A DNA stretch of 53,229 bases from SIG575 sp045632485 (GTDB lineage: Bacteria; Bacillota; Clostridia; Oscillospirales; Acutalibacteraceae). The stretch's first letter is position 1, and the number at the start of each line of letters is the position of its first letter. Positions 1 through 9,091 of this stretch are shown here, piece by piece. The stretch covers positions 1-53,229 of the forward strand of contig JAZQWT010000134.1 in NCBI GenBank assembly GCA_045632485.1, read 5' to 3'. Made by a program: the position numbers and the translations under genes. The notes beneath the pieces were generated by a model. That model did not search any database. It worked only from the letters and a program-made list of their open reading frames with translations, and was not told the origin of the DNA.

Positions 1-18
1 TGTTAAAATTAACTTATC

Positions 19-47
19 TTGACTAAAAAATTTTTTCATGTTATGAT
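19..47 (+). promoter_or_regulatory. Sigma-A type promoter for the first gene
   Basis: TTGACT at 19-24 and TATGAT at 42-47 are separated by 17 bases, a near-consensus housekeeping promoter. It lies just ahead of the CGGAGG ribosome site (64-69) of the gene starting at 77, which is therefore probably monocistronic. Confidence 0.65.
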
Positions 48-76
48 TTATTCATAAATCATACGGAGGATTTTCA

Positions 77-1033
77 ATGAAAAAATCACAAAAAATCTTT
101 ATAATTTTTCTTACAATAATATTGGTAATTGTTGCATTAACGGTAGTTGTGGTTAAAACCAAAAAATCAGATTTTGGACCTGATGGTAACACTACAGCAG
201 AAATCATTAATAACTCTGCCAATAACGCAACAACCGATATAAAAATTGAAAATAATAATCAGAACAATAACATATCAGATATAATAAACGGTGAAAATAT
301 AACAAGCAGCACAAATATATCTTCAAACCAAAAACCGTCAAGCAATACTAAACCGTCAAATAACTACGATTTGACTAATGCTGAACTAATTCAATCACAA
401 AAAGTTTCATCATATATGTTGAATCTTTACTCAACTGTATATAATGGCAAAAAAATATATCTTTTTACAGCAGAAAAAGACAAAAATACATTTTATTTCG
501 ATATCCCCGGAGAATATATTATCGAAAATATATATTATGCAGATATAGACGAAAATTTTGGTAATGAAATAATAATACGTGCGAACACAAGTCAGAATAC
601 TCAGATACAAACTTACAGAAATTATGTACTTAAAATCACATCAAACGGTTTTGAAACGCTTCTTAACGAACAGGATATGAAAAGTTTTTCACGTCACTTC
701 ACCGCAGAACTCATGTCTGATTGCAATATCAAAATCAGCAATAATAAAACAAACTATGTAAAAACAATCAATGTTTCAACAAATAATATTTCAAATAAAT
801 ATTGGGATGAAAGCGGTAAACCAACAGCAAACAGTTCCGTTGATTTCAGCAACACCTTTTATAACTGTGAACCGAAAGATGTTGATAGCGACGGCATGTA
901 TGAACTGTATTGTTCTCAATACGTAAGTCTGGGAAATAAATCAAACTGTATAGGATATGCATATACTACACTGAAATATAACTACCAGAAAAGTGTTTTT
1001 GAAATTTCTGATACTGTATTCTATGCGTATTAA
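77..1033 (+). CDS. Membrane-anchored Asn/Ser-rich surface protein, function unknown
   Basis: I do not recognise this 318-residue protein as a named family. It has a short basic N-terminus and one hydrophobic segment (about residues 7-27) that fits a signal anchor. A linker rich in Asn, Ser and Thr follows (about 38-95), then a folded domain of about 220 residues. Two Asp-rich stretches, DIDENFGNE (about 155) and DVDSDGMYE (about 270), resemble the calcium-binding-like loops of FG-GAP/VCBS repeats, so an extracellular beta-rich domain is plausible. The start is supported by a CGGAGG site eight bases upstream. It has its own promoter and terminator and faces the cdaR gene tail to tail, so it is probably transcribed alone. 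There is no lipobox Cys. An extracytoplasmic location is inference; any substrate is unknown. Confidence 0.6.
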   Translation: MKKSQKIFIIFLTIILVIVALTVVVVKTKKSDFGPDGNTTAEIINNSANNATTDIKIENNNQNNNISDIINGENITSSTNISSNQKPSSNTKPSNNYDLTNAELIQSQKVSSYMLNLYSTVYNGKKIYLFTAEKDKNTFYFDIPGEYIIENIYYADIDENFGNEIIIRANTSQNTQIQTYRNYVLKITSNGFETLLNEQDMKSFSRHFTAELMSDCNIKISNNKTNYVKTINVSTNNISNKYWDESGKPTANSSVDFSNTFYNCEPKDVDSDGMYELYCSQYVSLGNKSNCIGYAYTTLKYNYQKSVFEISDTVFYAY

Positions 1034-1040
1034 AAAAGAG

Positions 1041-1075
1041 CACGGCGAATTGTTCAAGCAATTCGCCGTGTTTTT
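1041..1075. terminator. Bidirectional intrinsic terminator
   Basis: Twelve-base perfect arms (CACGGCGAATTG / CAATTCGCCGTG) with a six-base loop are followed on the plus strand by TTTTT (1071-1075). On the minus strand a T-run lies a few bases beyond the stem (AAAAAA at 1032-1037 on the plus strand). It can serve both the surface-protein gene and the convergent cdaR. Confidence 0.85.
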
Positions 1076-2391
1076 CAGTTAATTACAACACTAATCGGTA
1101 ACTTATAACTGCCGTAAGCCCAACAGTTTGAGTTATTAACAGATATCCGTGCTTTTACCTCATCTCTACCGGTTTTACCCTTATAACCTGACATATCAAT
1201 AATAGCATAAACTGAATCAGAGTTTATTTTTTCTATCTCATCAGCTGTACCATAAAGCAAAACATCTGTAATTACAGATTCATTATCTATAAATGATACT
1301 GTGCAGTTATCAGATACGTTCGTAAAAGAAATACGACTCTTATCAATGTTAACACGCTTTGTTTCTAAATCAGCAATAACAACAGTAACACTCACTTCTT
1401 CAATATCATCAAAAACCTTCAGATTGACTGAAAAATCATCTTTGTTGAATTTAAAAATATTTTTACCGCTTTTAAGTTCTGAAAAATCAATTGCACCGAC
1501 AATCACATTTTCCAGTGAAGAAATCACATCTTCAGTTGCACATATATTTAATGTTTCAGGTGTTATTGAAACACTGCTGACAAAATCAATATAGTTATCA
1601 GGTGTATTTGTAAATTCAACCTCGGTTGCAAATTCAGCTTTTTTCATTACCGGTACGGTAATCACAACAGGTGCCAGTGATTTAACCTCAACATAATCAA
1701 CTTTATTTCCGTAGTTATCTACAAGGTTAATTTCAGATGAAAAATGAGTTGTTTTAGTAAGTGTATCGTGATTTGCTATTTCATCTTCATTTATTCTTGC
1801 ATATATATTTTCTTTGTCGATTCTGTTAACCTGAGAAGCCGCACCACCTATAACAATTGAGTTTGATGATAAAACAGCACCATCGCTGTAATAGCCTTCA
1901 GGTATAATACCTTCAGGCAAATCTTCAACTTTCAAATCAACCTGAATTTCCTTGTAAGCATCAAAATACACTTCTATCTCTTCACTTGAAAGTGCAACAA
2001 TTTCATAGTCAGCATTTCTGTTATTTTTATTAGCTACAAGTTTAAGTGTATGGTCACCTACAGAATCAACATAACTTATATTTGCAGTAACAGTTATATC
2101 ATCAGGAGATAAATCCCTTTGAGTAATTGAATATCTTTTACCTTCAACAGTAACATCAACGGTATATTCTTTCTCGGTAAATGCCTGCAAATCAAGTTTC
2201 TGTGCCGTGGTGTCCTCCAGATCAATCACAACCGGAACATCTTCTATTTTATAAGTTGTTTCAGGAGTGAAAACCATAACAACAACAATCCATATAATAA
2301 AAGCTGTTATAAAAGAAAAAAATGCAAGGTATTTATTATTATAAAACAAATTGTGAAAGAAAGGTTTTTTGGTCTGATTATTTTTTTTCAT
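1075..2391 (-). CDS. cdaR: YbbR-domain protein CdaR, regulator of diadenylate cyclase
   Basis: CdaR-family proteins sit in the membrane, carry repeated extracytoplasmic YbbR domains and modulate the cyclic-di-AMP synthase CdaA. This one has an N-terminal membrane helix (around residues 17-38 of the 438-residue product), then about 380 residues of repeated beta-rich YbbR-type segments with recurring PVVI/VPV and V.GP-like strands. I place the start at the MKKNNQ methionine (2391), because GGGAGG lies eight bases upstream; a longer frame to 2439 has no such site. The start lies 14 bases inside the end of cdaA, so the two are translationally coupled. In many Firmicutes glmM follows; here it does not, and a bidirectional terminator ends the unit. 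Confidence 0.85.
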   Translation of the reverse strand: MKKNNQTKKPFFHNLFYNNKYLAFFSFITAFIIWIVVVMVFTPETTYKIEDVPVVIDLEDTTAQKLDLQAFTEKEYTVDVTVEGKRYSITQRDLSPDDITVTANISYVDSVGDHTLKLVANKNNRNADYEIVALSSEEIEVYFDAYKEIQVDLKVEDLPEGIIPEGYYSDGAVLSSNSIVIGGAASQVNRIDKENIYARINEDEIANHDTLTKTTHFSSEINLVDNYGNKVDYVEVKSLAPVVITVPVMKKAEFATEVEFTNTPDNYIDFVSSVSITPETLNICATEDVISSLENVIVGAIDFSELKSGKNIFKFNKDDFSVNLKVFDDIEEVSVTVVIADLETKRVNIDKSRISFTNVSDNCTVSFIDNESVITDVLLYGTADEIEKINSDSVYAIIDMSGYKGKTGRDEVKARISVNNSNCWAYGSYKLPISVVIN

Positions 2392-3280
2392 CAAACATAC
2401 CTCCCATTCTGCTCTTTGTAAACTCGAGGAAGGATTCAATCGTACCCTTGTCTTTCTTTTCAGTAATAAGCCCTTTAATCAGAATCGCCTCAAGTTCTTC
2501 CGGTGTCAGATTACGCACAAGATTGCCTTTTTCTGCAACAGAAATTATACCTGTTTCCTCACTGGTAACTACTAAAAGAGCATCACTTTGTTCACTCATA
2601 CCGATTGCTGCTCTGTGACGAGTTCCCAGTTCTTTGTTTACATTATTATTCTGCGTAAGCGGAAGAATACATCCTGCAGCATAAATTCTGCCGCCACGTA
2701 TAATTGCCGCTCCGTCGTGAAGAGGAGAATTAGGGAAAAATACATTGCCAAACATCTGGGAAGTTGCTGCAGCATCAACAACAGTGCCCGTCTTTATGAT
2801 TTCTCCGAGAAGTGTTTTCCTTTCAAAAACTGTGAGCGAACCGATTTTATTCTCACTCATATTTGAAACTGATTTTACAAATTCTGACACGGCATTTCTG
2901 ATATTGTTACTGTCTTCTTCATTATCAGCTTTTGTGAAAAATCGTTTTGCGAAACTTTTGAATCCGTTTCTGCCGGCAGTTTCAAGAGCATGTCTGATTT
3001 CAGGGCTGAACAGAATAACGAGAACAAGAATAAGGTTTGAAAAAAGAGTCTTAAAGATATACTCACTTGCCTGCATATCAAGAGCCATAATTATACCGAA
3101 TGCCACAAGTACAATCAAAAGACCTTTTATAAGCTGAAAAGCCCTTGTATCGCGTAAAAGTTTTATAGCCTGATATATAATAAACGCAACAAGAAGAATA
3201 TCCAAAAAATCGGTAATATCAAACGACAAAAATATATTCTTCAGTTTTAACGCATATTCAGAAATCGTTTCAAAGAACAT
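2378..3280 (-). CDS. cdaA: Diadenylate cyclase CdaA (cyclic-di-AMP synthase)
   Basis: CdaA condenses two ATP into cyclic-di-AMP, a second messenger for potassium, osmolyte and cell-wall homeostasis. The 300-residue protein has the usual three N-terminal membrane helices (about 22-40, 50-67 and 80-92), then the cytoplasmic DisA_N domain. The diagnostic motifs are present: DGA at 189-191 (in SPLHDGAAIIRGGR) and RHR at 221-223 (in LGTRHRAAIG). Length is slightly above the roughly 275 residues typical of the family. It overlaps cdaR by 14 bases. Its own promoter can be proposed in the 40-base gap upstream. Identification is firm from the two motifs and the cdaR neighbour. Confidence 0.95.
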   Translation of the reverse strand: MFFETISEYALKLKNIFLSFDITDFLDILLVAFIIYQAIKLLRDTRAFQLIKGLLIVLVAFGIIMALDMQASEYIFKTLFSNLILVLVILFSPEIRHALETAGRNGFKSFAKRFFTKADNEEDSNNIRNAVSEFVKSVSNMSENKIGSLTVFERKTLLGEIIKTGTVVDAAATSQMFGNVFFPNSPLHDGAAIIRGGRIYAAGCILPLTQNNNVNKELGTRHRAAIGMSEQSDALLVVTSEETGIISVAEKGNLVRNLTPEELEAILIKGLITEKKDKGTIESFLEFTKSRMGGMFDEKK

Positions 3281-3314
3281 AACTGTTAACTCCTATAGTT
3301 TTGTAATCATCTAT

Positions 3315-3343
3315 ATAATATCATACTTTTTTAATTTTGGCAA
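3315..3343 (-). promoter_or_regulatory. Candidate promoter for cdaA-cdaR
   Basis: Read on the minus strand, TTGCCA (3338-3343) and TATTAT (3315-3320) are 17 bases apart, each one mismatch from consensus. The -35 lies inside the 3' end of the desulfurase gene. A typical AGGAG site precedes the cdaA start. The promoter is an inference from sequence only. Confidence 0.45.
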
Positions 3344-4469
3344 TTTTATTTAAACAATTCATTAAAATAATAATATCTTTTTTTGTATTGAATGCAGAAA
3401 CAGACACTCTGACAGTACCTGTCGATGCAGTTCTGTAAAAATTGTGGGCTGATATATTACAATGGTATCCGGCTCTTACGGCAATATTATTTTCTGCGAG
3501 ATAATCTGCAACAGACTCTGATGGTGTGTCAATATGATTAAACGAAAAAACAGGTACAAACTTCTCACAGTTAAACTTGTTATACACATATAAAAAGTCA
3601 GCATCAAGAGAATATCGATAAAAATTGTAAATCAATTCACTTTCATGTTCCCTGATATTGGAAGGCTTTTCTTTTTTAATAAATTCAATACCTTTACCGA
3701 GAGCAATTATACCAAACGTATTCTGTGTCCCGCTTTCAAAACGGTCAGGAAAAAACAGAGGTTGAGAAAAATTTCCGCTTTCACTACCCGTTCCACCTTC
3801 AATTATAGTGTCTGGTAAGCAACCTTCTGCCAATACAAGAACACCCGTACCTGCAGGTCCGTAAAGGCCTTTATGACCGGGCATACAGAGACATGAAATA
3901 TTATCACGTTTAATATCTATATCCAATATACCTGCCGCCTGTGCAGCATCAACAACAAGCGGAATACCATATTTCTTAGCCATTTTACCTATTTTTTCTA
4001 TAGGCAGAATATCCCCGAAAACATTCGACGCGTAAGTGCATACAACAAAATCAGTATTACTTTTTATTTTACTTTCAAAACTCTGAACAGTTTTGTCGTC
4101 ATCTGAAAAAACAGTTGCAACATCAAAACTGAAATTACCGTTCTCGCACAACTTATTGAGAGGTCGCATTACAGAATTATGCTCAAGACAGGAAGTAACT
4201 GCATGACCGCCATGCTTTGCAAGGCCTTTGATTGCAAGATTAAGTGAATGAGTGCAGTTCAGAGTAAAAACAACATTTTCTTCTGAGTCTGCATTGAATA
4301 ATTCTGCAATAAGGTTTCGCACCTTATAGATTTCGTTTGCGGTATCAGTACTCATTTCATATCCGCCTCTTCCCGGATTGGCACCGTAAAGCAACGGAGC
4401 CGTTCTTAACGATTCATATACGGAAAAAGGCTTCGGATAAGTTATTGCACTGTTATCAAGATAAATCAT
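3321..4469 (-). CDS. Class V aminotransferase, cysteine desulfurase-like
   Basis: This 382-residue PLP enzyme belongs to the cysteine desulfurase branch of class V aminotransferases. These enzymes take sulfur from cysteine as an enzyme-bound persulfide. It shows the N-terminal YLDNSAITYPKP motif, the CLEHNSVMRPL segment, the Asp of VVDAAQAAG that contacts the PLP ring nitrogen, the PLP lysine in CMPGHKGLYGP, and GTQNTFGI. The C-terminal RAGYHCNISAHNFY segment carries the Cys expected to receive sulfur, in the position of RAGLHCAP of relatives. Its start overlaps the stop of the upstream DUF3343 gene by four bases (ATGA), so the pair is coupled. DUF3343 proteins are annotated as possible sulfur or selenium carriers, which suggests delivery of sulfur to a specialised target rather than general Fe-S assembly (inference). 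Confidence 0.8.
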   Translation of the reverse strand: MIYLDNSAITYPKPFSVYESLRTAPLLYGANPGRGGYEMSTDTANEIYKVRNLIAELFNADSEENVVFTLNCTHSLNLAIKGLAKHGGHAVTSCLEHNSVMRPLNKLCENGNFSFDVATVFSDDDKTVQSFESKIKSNTDFVVCTYASNVFGDILPIEKIGKMAKKYGIPLVVDAAQAAGILDIDIKRDNISCLCMPGHKGLYGPAGTGVLVLAEGCLPDTIIEGGTGSESGNFSQPLFFPDRFESGTQNTFGIIALGKGIEFIKKEKPSNIREHESELIYNFYRYSLDADFLYVYNKFNCEKFVPVFSFNHIDTPSESVADYLAENNIAVRAGYHCNISAHNFYRTASTGTVRVSVSAFNTKKDIIILMNCLNKIAKIKKV

Positions 4470-4696
4470 AATTTATCACGGATTCTGCCTGAACCTGACA
4501 TCCTCACGTGATAATTACGCAGAATATCTTCAGCTTTACTTATATCTCCGTCAAAGGCTACGGCATAACCGCATCCTTCTCCCCCGCTCCGGGTGCCGTT
4601 TCGTAAAACACGTGCTCTGAATCCGTTAGAATTTAAAATATCTCTCGCTTTAATAGCGTGAGTTATTGAGTTAACTTTAATATAGGCTTTGTCCAT
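4466..4696 (-). CDS. DUF3343 protein, putative sulfur/selenium carrier-like
   Basis: The 76-residue protein has the DUF3343 layout: an N-terminal strand, the SITHAIKARDILNSNGF helix, then an Arg-rich turn and a Gly/Cys segment (GGEGCGYAVAF) where relatives have SSCGLAL. Members are small cytoplasmic proteins often found beside cysteine desulfurase or selenium genes and are proposed, not proven, to carry sulfur or selenium. The single Cys near residue 44 is the candidate carrier residue. The stop overlaps the start of the class V aminotransferase by four bases. The start follows a GAGGTGA site. Confidence 0.65.
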   Translation of the reverse strand: MDKAYIKVNSITHAIKARDILNSNGFRARVLRNGTRSGGEGCGYAVAFDGDISKAEDILRNYHVRMSGSGRIRDKL

Positions 4697-4761
4697 TTTT
4701 TCACCTCATTTCATAGTGATATCATTATCATAATATGATATGAGGTAAAATTTGTCCGATA

Positions 4762-5229
4762 TCAGTCAATCAATACAACTGCATGAGATGAAATACCCAA
4801 ACCTTCGCCGGTAAAGCCCAGTTTTTCTTCGGTTGTTGCTTTAACACTTACACAAGAAATATCAATTCCGCAGCTTTCTGCAATATTGGCACGCATTGTA
4901 TCAATGAAGGGCGCAAGCTTAGGACGTTGAGCAATAACAGTTGAATCAATATTAACAATTTTATATCCGTTTTCATTAAGCTTTGACACAACTACTTCAA
5001 GAAGTTTTCTGCTGTCAGCATTAAGAAAGCGTTCATCATTATCAGGAAAGAGTTTACCGATATCACCCATTGCAGCAGCACCGAGAAGTGCATCGCTTAT
5101 TGCGTGTAATAAAACATCGGCATCAGAGTGACCCAACAAACCTTTTTCATATTCTATTTCAACACCGCCGAGAATAAGTTTTCTGTTTTCAGTTAATTTG
5201 TGCACATCATATCCGTGACCAATTCTCAT
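4762..5229 (-). CDS. ispF: 2-C-methyl-D-erythritol 2,4-cyclodiphosphate synthase
   Basis: IspF makes the cyclodiphosphate intermediate of the MEP isoprenoid pathway, releasing CMP. At 155 residues it has standard length. MRIGHGYDVHKL supplies zinc ligands Asp8 and His10, HSDADVLLHAISDALLGA supplies His42, and GDIGKLFPD and the C-terminal KATTEEKLGFTGEG (CTP/diphosphate site) are all present. It is the last gene of the alaS-hinT-comEC-holA-rnmV-ispF run; its ATG overlaps the rnmV stop by four bases. Trimeric, cytoplasmic enzyme by family knowledge. Confidence 0.95.
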   Translation of the reverse strand: MRIGHGYDVHKLTENRKLILGGVEIEYEKGLLGHSDADVLLHAISDALLGAAAMGDIGKLFPDNDERFLNADSRKLLEVVVSKLNENGYKIVNIDSTVIAQRPKLAPFIDTMRANIAESCGIDISCVSVKATTEEKLGFTGEGLGISSHAVVLID

Positions 5230-5819
5230 AAAGCACTCTCAATCTCCTTTACGATAGTTTTATATTCATCTTTTGTCAGAAATACATTAAGCATCTGAAC
5301 AAGTGCATTTGTGGATAATTTTGACGGAAGTGAAACTTTTTCAAGTAACAGTTTTCTTTTTTCGGTACAATTATCTTTACCGAAAAAGCCGTCTTCATAT
5401 AAATCTATTTTAGTTATCTCTTCTCCCGGTTTTTGTGAACTTTCTGCAGTCACACCTGCTCTTTCAAGACTTTCGATAATAACACTGTCCGGCACGCCTT
5501 CGACGCCGAGAAGACCTTCCGATGAAGCCTGAATTTTACGTCTTTCTTTACCATAAAGTTCAGGAATAAATGCATGCCTAATATATTCTTTTTTTATACT
5601 GCCACCAAGAAAAGAACGAATCATAAGTCCTGCAGAGTCACTGTCAGTAAGAATTAAAATCCCTCGCTTTTCCGCAAGCTTTCTTATAAAATTCTGTTTC
5701 TCTTTATCTTTAAATATTGAAAAACCGTCTGTTGTAATGATGGGAGCATCAATTATTGATGAAAGCTTGATTTTATCGTACTTTCCTTCAACAATTACAG
5801 CTTCTTTAATCTTTATCAT
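5226..5819 (-). CDS. rnmV: Ribonuclease M5 (5S rRNA maturase)
   Basis: RNase M5 cuts both ends of the 5S rRNA precursor in Firmicutes. The 197-residue protein has an N-terminal TOPRIM domain with the conserved Glu in VIVEGKYD (Glu11) and the DSD motif in LILTDSDSAG (Asp59-Asp61). The rest matches the DUF4093 C-terminal part of M5. It overlaps holA by one base (TAATG) and ispF by four, so it sits in a coupled operon. Elsewhere rnmV is often paired with ksgA, which is not seen here. A generic TOPRIM primase-like protein is the alternative, but length and the C-terminal domain favour M5. Confidence 0.85.
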   Translation of the reverse strand: MIKIKEAVIVEGKYDKIKLSSIIDAPIITTDGFSIFKDKEKQNFIRKLAEKRGILILTDSDSAGLMIRSFLGGSIKKEYIRHAFIPELYGKERRKIQASSEGLLGVEGVPDSVIIESLERAGVTAESSQKPGEEITKIDLYEDGFFGKDNCTEKRKLLLEKVSLPSKLSTNALVQMLNVFLTKDEYKTIVKEIESAL

Positions 5820-6874
5820 TATATCATTACCCTTTCACCGTTTGCAGCTAAAATGAGTTTAACTATAGTCTGTTCAAGAATAAGACTTTTGTTCACTGAT
5901 GAACTTTTAAGTTTTATATCAGCCTGAGCAAGTATTTCAAGACACACGCGTATAGCAGAAATATCAATTTTTGATGCGTCTCTTGCCGCATTGGTAAGTC
6001 TGAAAGATTTATTCTGATAGTTATAATATTTTGCAGCACCGTCTGCCCTGTCTCCCGCAGCAAGAAAAACCTTTGCTCTGTAGATATCTACATAGGCATT
6101 TATAAGCTGACTGTTGATATTAATAGGCTCTTCTTTCTGCGAAAGTAAAGTTTTCAGAACATCAAATGCCTTTTCATTTCTACCCTGAACAATATCTGTC
6201 GCAAGGTCAAAAACACGGGCAGAAACAGAACGTACAGCCAGAGTTTCAATATGATTTTTTGTAATTTCACTTTTATCTGCAAAAAAACAAAGTTTTTCAA
6301 GTTCGTTAAGCAGATTATTCATATCATCTCCAACGAGATTAATAAGATATTCTGCATTCTGCGAAGATAAAGTACAATCTCTTTTATTTGCACCCGAAAC
6401 GAGAAGTTTTACAAGTGCACTGCGTGTTTTTTTATCAAGAGAAATCGTACTACCGTATTTATTAATTAAAGTGAGTATTTTTTTCCATTTATCATTTTTC
6501 TTTACATCAACTTCAACATTCTGCATCCAGAAAACAAGCACAGTTGTATCAGGCAAATCAGAAACAATCATTTCAATCTGTTTTCTGTCTTCATCGGTTG
6601 ATTTGTCAAATCTGTAATCTTTTACAATTACGCAACAATGTTCATCCATCATCGGCAATGATTCACAGCAAGATGCAATATCATCAAGAGACACTTCTTC
6701 ACCGTCAAAAATGTGAAGATTGAATGTTGCAAAATCTTTATTAACGGATTTTTCAATAATTTTCCCGGCATAAAAATCCTTTAAATACGGCTCGTTACCG
6801 TAAATAAAATAAAGATTTGAAAATTCACGGTTTTTAATATGAAGTTTTATGTCGTTTTCAAAAATTTCAGGCAT
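5819..6874 (-). CDS. holA: DNA polymerase III subunit delta
   Basis: Delta opens the sliding clamp as part of the clamp loader. The 351-residue protein matches the family in length and order: an N-terminal AAA+-like domain beginning with FIYGNEPYLKDFY, an acidic strand segment CVIVKDYRFDK, the VLVFWMQNVEVD strand, the QNAEYLINLVGDDMNNLLNELEKL helix region typical of delta, and a helical C-terminal collar domain. As expected for delta, there is no functional Walker A. A clear AAGGAG site precedes the ATG. It lies between comEC and rnmV; comEC-holA adjacency is common in Firmicutes and supports the assignment. Confidence 0.92.
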   Translation of the reverse strand: MPEIFENDIKLHIKNREFSNLYFIYGNEPYLKDFYAGKIIEKSVNKDFATFNLHIFDGEEVSLDDIASCCESLPMMDEHCCVIVKDYRFDKSTDEDRKQIEMIVSDLPDTTVLVFWMQNVEVDVKKNDKWKKILTLINKYGSTISLDKKTRSALVKLLVSGANKRDCTLSSQNAEYLINLVGDDMNNLLNELEKLCFFADKSEITKNHIETLAVRSVSARVFDLATDIVQGRNEKAFDVLKTLLSQKEEPININSQLINAYVDIYRAKVFLAAGDRADGAAKYYNYQNKSFRLTNAARDASKIDISAIRVCLEILAQADIKLKSSSVNKSLILEQTIVKLILAANGERVMI

Positions 6875-6885
6875 AATTTAACTCC

Positions 6886-9060
6886 TTAAGGTTTTAAAAC
6901 TTTTGTATAAGTAGAATTGTTTTTTGTAAAATGAACATTGTCAGCACTTGCAGGAACTGAAATCGAGTAATCAGATGTAACAATATATTCCTCGGTTGCA
7001 GAAAAATCAGTTCTATATGTATTTGAGTACATTGTAACATAAATATCCGGATTAATACAACCTTGTGGCAATAATTCTTCTTTTAAACTACCATAAAAAT
7101 TTATGAGAATTCTTGTTTTACCTACAGTCGCAAGTGCAAAAGAACAGTTTTTATCTGTAAAATAATCAATCCTCAGTTTACCCAGGAAATATTCAGCTGC
7201 CACATAATCTGCAGATGTATAGTTTTCGGAAACAAATGAAAACTTATAATCTGACGAGGTGACAACAGATTCAACTTGCATTTCTTCTTTAATTTTCCGT
7301 GCATATGAAACAAGTTTTGCTTTTCTGTCTACAGGAAGATAAAGAGCTTTGATTTTACCTGTTTTCCTGAATGCAAGATGCTCAGTAATATTCCCCATCA
7401 AGAAATCATCACCGCCACAGCCTAACATTACTGCTTCTCCGTCATGAATAAATGTTACGCACATTCCATCGCCTACATCTATTACTGAAAATTCCACTGT
7501 TGATTTTCTGAAAACGGCAGGTACCAGGTTTGATGTTAGTATAACAGGTATGATAAAAAGAGAAAATACCGTTACTTTCTTTTTAGTCGGCAGATTTACA
7601 AAAAGAATTACAAGCAAGAGAATCATCAACATCAACAGCAATAAATAATTCTCCATTGTCGACACATTCCTGTAAAGAAAATCATAAACAGACAATTTAT
7701 CAACAATATGTATAATAAAACGTGATGATATAATTGAGGTACCTAAAATGATTTTTGTTAAAATAAATTCAGGTGCATAGAGTAAAAAAATCGTACCAAA
7801 GCCACCACATACCATTGCCAGAGTTGTAAAAATAGATATAAAGAAATTAGCGATTACACTTATATATGAGAAGTATACGTTATATAACACTGATATGGGA
7901 AAAGTAAAAATTTGTGCAGAAATAGTAACAAGAATCGTTCCGATAATATAATATACAATCTTGCTGATAAGCTTTGATTTTATCCTTAAAACAAAAATCT
8001 TAACATAAGGATTAATATATTCATTCATCAAGAGGATACCAAACACTGAACCAAAAGAAAATACTGTTCCCACGCTATATACTGAAAATGGTTGGATTGC
8101 AGTAAGAATCAATGCAGCAATGCCGAGAGTGTTAAGTGAATCGGGCTTTTCACCACTCATCCTTGCAATATAATTCATAATCATCATAGTTCCTGCTCTG
8201 ACAACCGAAGGCGTAAAGCCGGTAAAGACCATAAAAATAATTATGAAACATATAGAAAGTAATGATGCGATTTTATCCGATAAAATCTTTCTGAAAATGA
8301 AAAACAGAAAACCTGACCATATTGCCACATGTAAGCCTGAAACGACAAGTATGTGTGATGTACCTGTTGCATTAAATTTATATTTTAATTCAGCAGACAT
8401 CAAATCTTTTTCACCGAATGCTATACCGGCAATAAAAGCACCGATATCGTTAGGCAACAGTTTCCATATTGCATCAGTAAGTCTGTATTTGTATGACAAT
8501 ATGTGATACTTGAACGGTTTATCAGTATTTTCATATGCCGATAGTGAATTTTTCACACAAGTACCTGTAAGAGCAATTTCCACAGCTCTATAAGATGATT
8601 TAACGTCACTTTCAAGAGAATCAGTTTTATAAAGATTTGCTTTGAATTTCACTTTGTTATATAAAGTGGCTTTTTCAGGTAACGTCAGTGAGCTTACTCT
8701 GATTTTCATTTTTACGTCCTGATTGTTCACTTTATCGGTTTCAACGTACAGTATATATTTTTCACCATCAAAATATGATTTTTGATACAGAACACCTTCA
8801 ACAGCAATATTTTTGCCGAAAAAGTACTCTTCTTTTACAGAAAAATTTCTGTCCGCGACATGAAAGACAATACACGCACATAAAATTGCCGATGTGATAA
8901 CTGCAAAATATTTGATTTTATTCTGCTTAATAAAAACCAAAAAGACCGCAACGAGAAATAACGGCAGTATATACAATGATTTTTCCATACCAAATCGTGA
9001 TAAAACGACCATAGTTATGAAAAATATTGCGCCGATAATTCCAAGCGGTCTTTTTTCCAT
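6886..9060 (-). CDS. comEC: ComEC/Rec2 competence DNA-uptake channel
   Basis: ComEC forms the inner-membrane channel for single-stranded DNA during transformation. The 724-residue protein shows several N-terminal helices, an OB-like DUF4131 region (about 60-190), and the Competence domain with the signature HILVVSGLHVAIWSG (about residue 235), followed by many membrane helices to about residue 510. The C-terminal metallo-beta-lactamase-like domain begins FSVIDVGDGMCVTFI. The expected HxHxDH zinc motif cannot be found there, and the usual DVGQGDA is DVGDGMC, so this domain looks catalytically degenerate. It is the third gene of the alaS operon, 11 bases before holA. No comEA or comEB is present in the window. 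Confidence 0.9.
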   Translation of the reverse strand: MEKRPLGIIGAIFFITMVVLSRFGMEKSLYILPLFLVAVFLVFIKQNKIKYFAVITSAILCACIVFHVADRNFSVKEEYFFGKNIAVEGVLYQKSYFDGEKYILYVETDKVNNQDVKMKIRVSSLTLPEKATLYNKVKFKANLYKTDSLESDVKSSYRAVEIALTGTCVKNSLSAYENTDKPFKYHILSYKYRLTDAIWKLLPNDIGAFIAGIAFGEKDLMSAELKYKFNATGTSHILVVSGLHVAIWSGFLFFIFRKILSDKIASLLSICFIIIFMVFTGFTPSVVRAGTMMIMNYIARMSGEKPDSLNTLGIAALILTAIQPFSVYSVGTVFSFGSVFGILLMNEYINPYVKIFVLRIKSKLISKIVYYIIGTILVTISAQIFTFPISVLYNVYFSYISVIANFFISIFTTLAMVCGGFGTIFLLYAPEFILTKIILGTSIISSRFIIHIVDKLSVYDFLYRNVSTMENYLLLLMLMILLLVILFVNLPTKKKVTVFSLFIIPVILTSNLVPAVFRKSTVEFSVIDVGDGMCVTFIHDGEAVMLGCGGDDFLMGNITEHLAFRKTGKIKALYLPVDRKAKLVSYARKIKEEMQVESVVTSSDYKFSFVSENYTSADYVAAEYFLGKLRIDYFTDKNCSFALATVGKTRILINFYGSLKEELLPQGCINPDIYVTMYSNTYRTDFSATEEYIVTSDYSISVPASADNVHFTKNNSTYTKVLKP

Positions 9061-9091
9061 TTAATTTCAGCTCCGATAAACTAAAGTTCTG

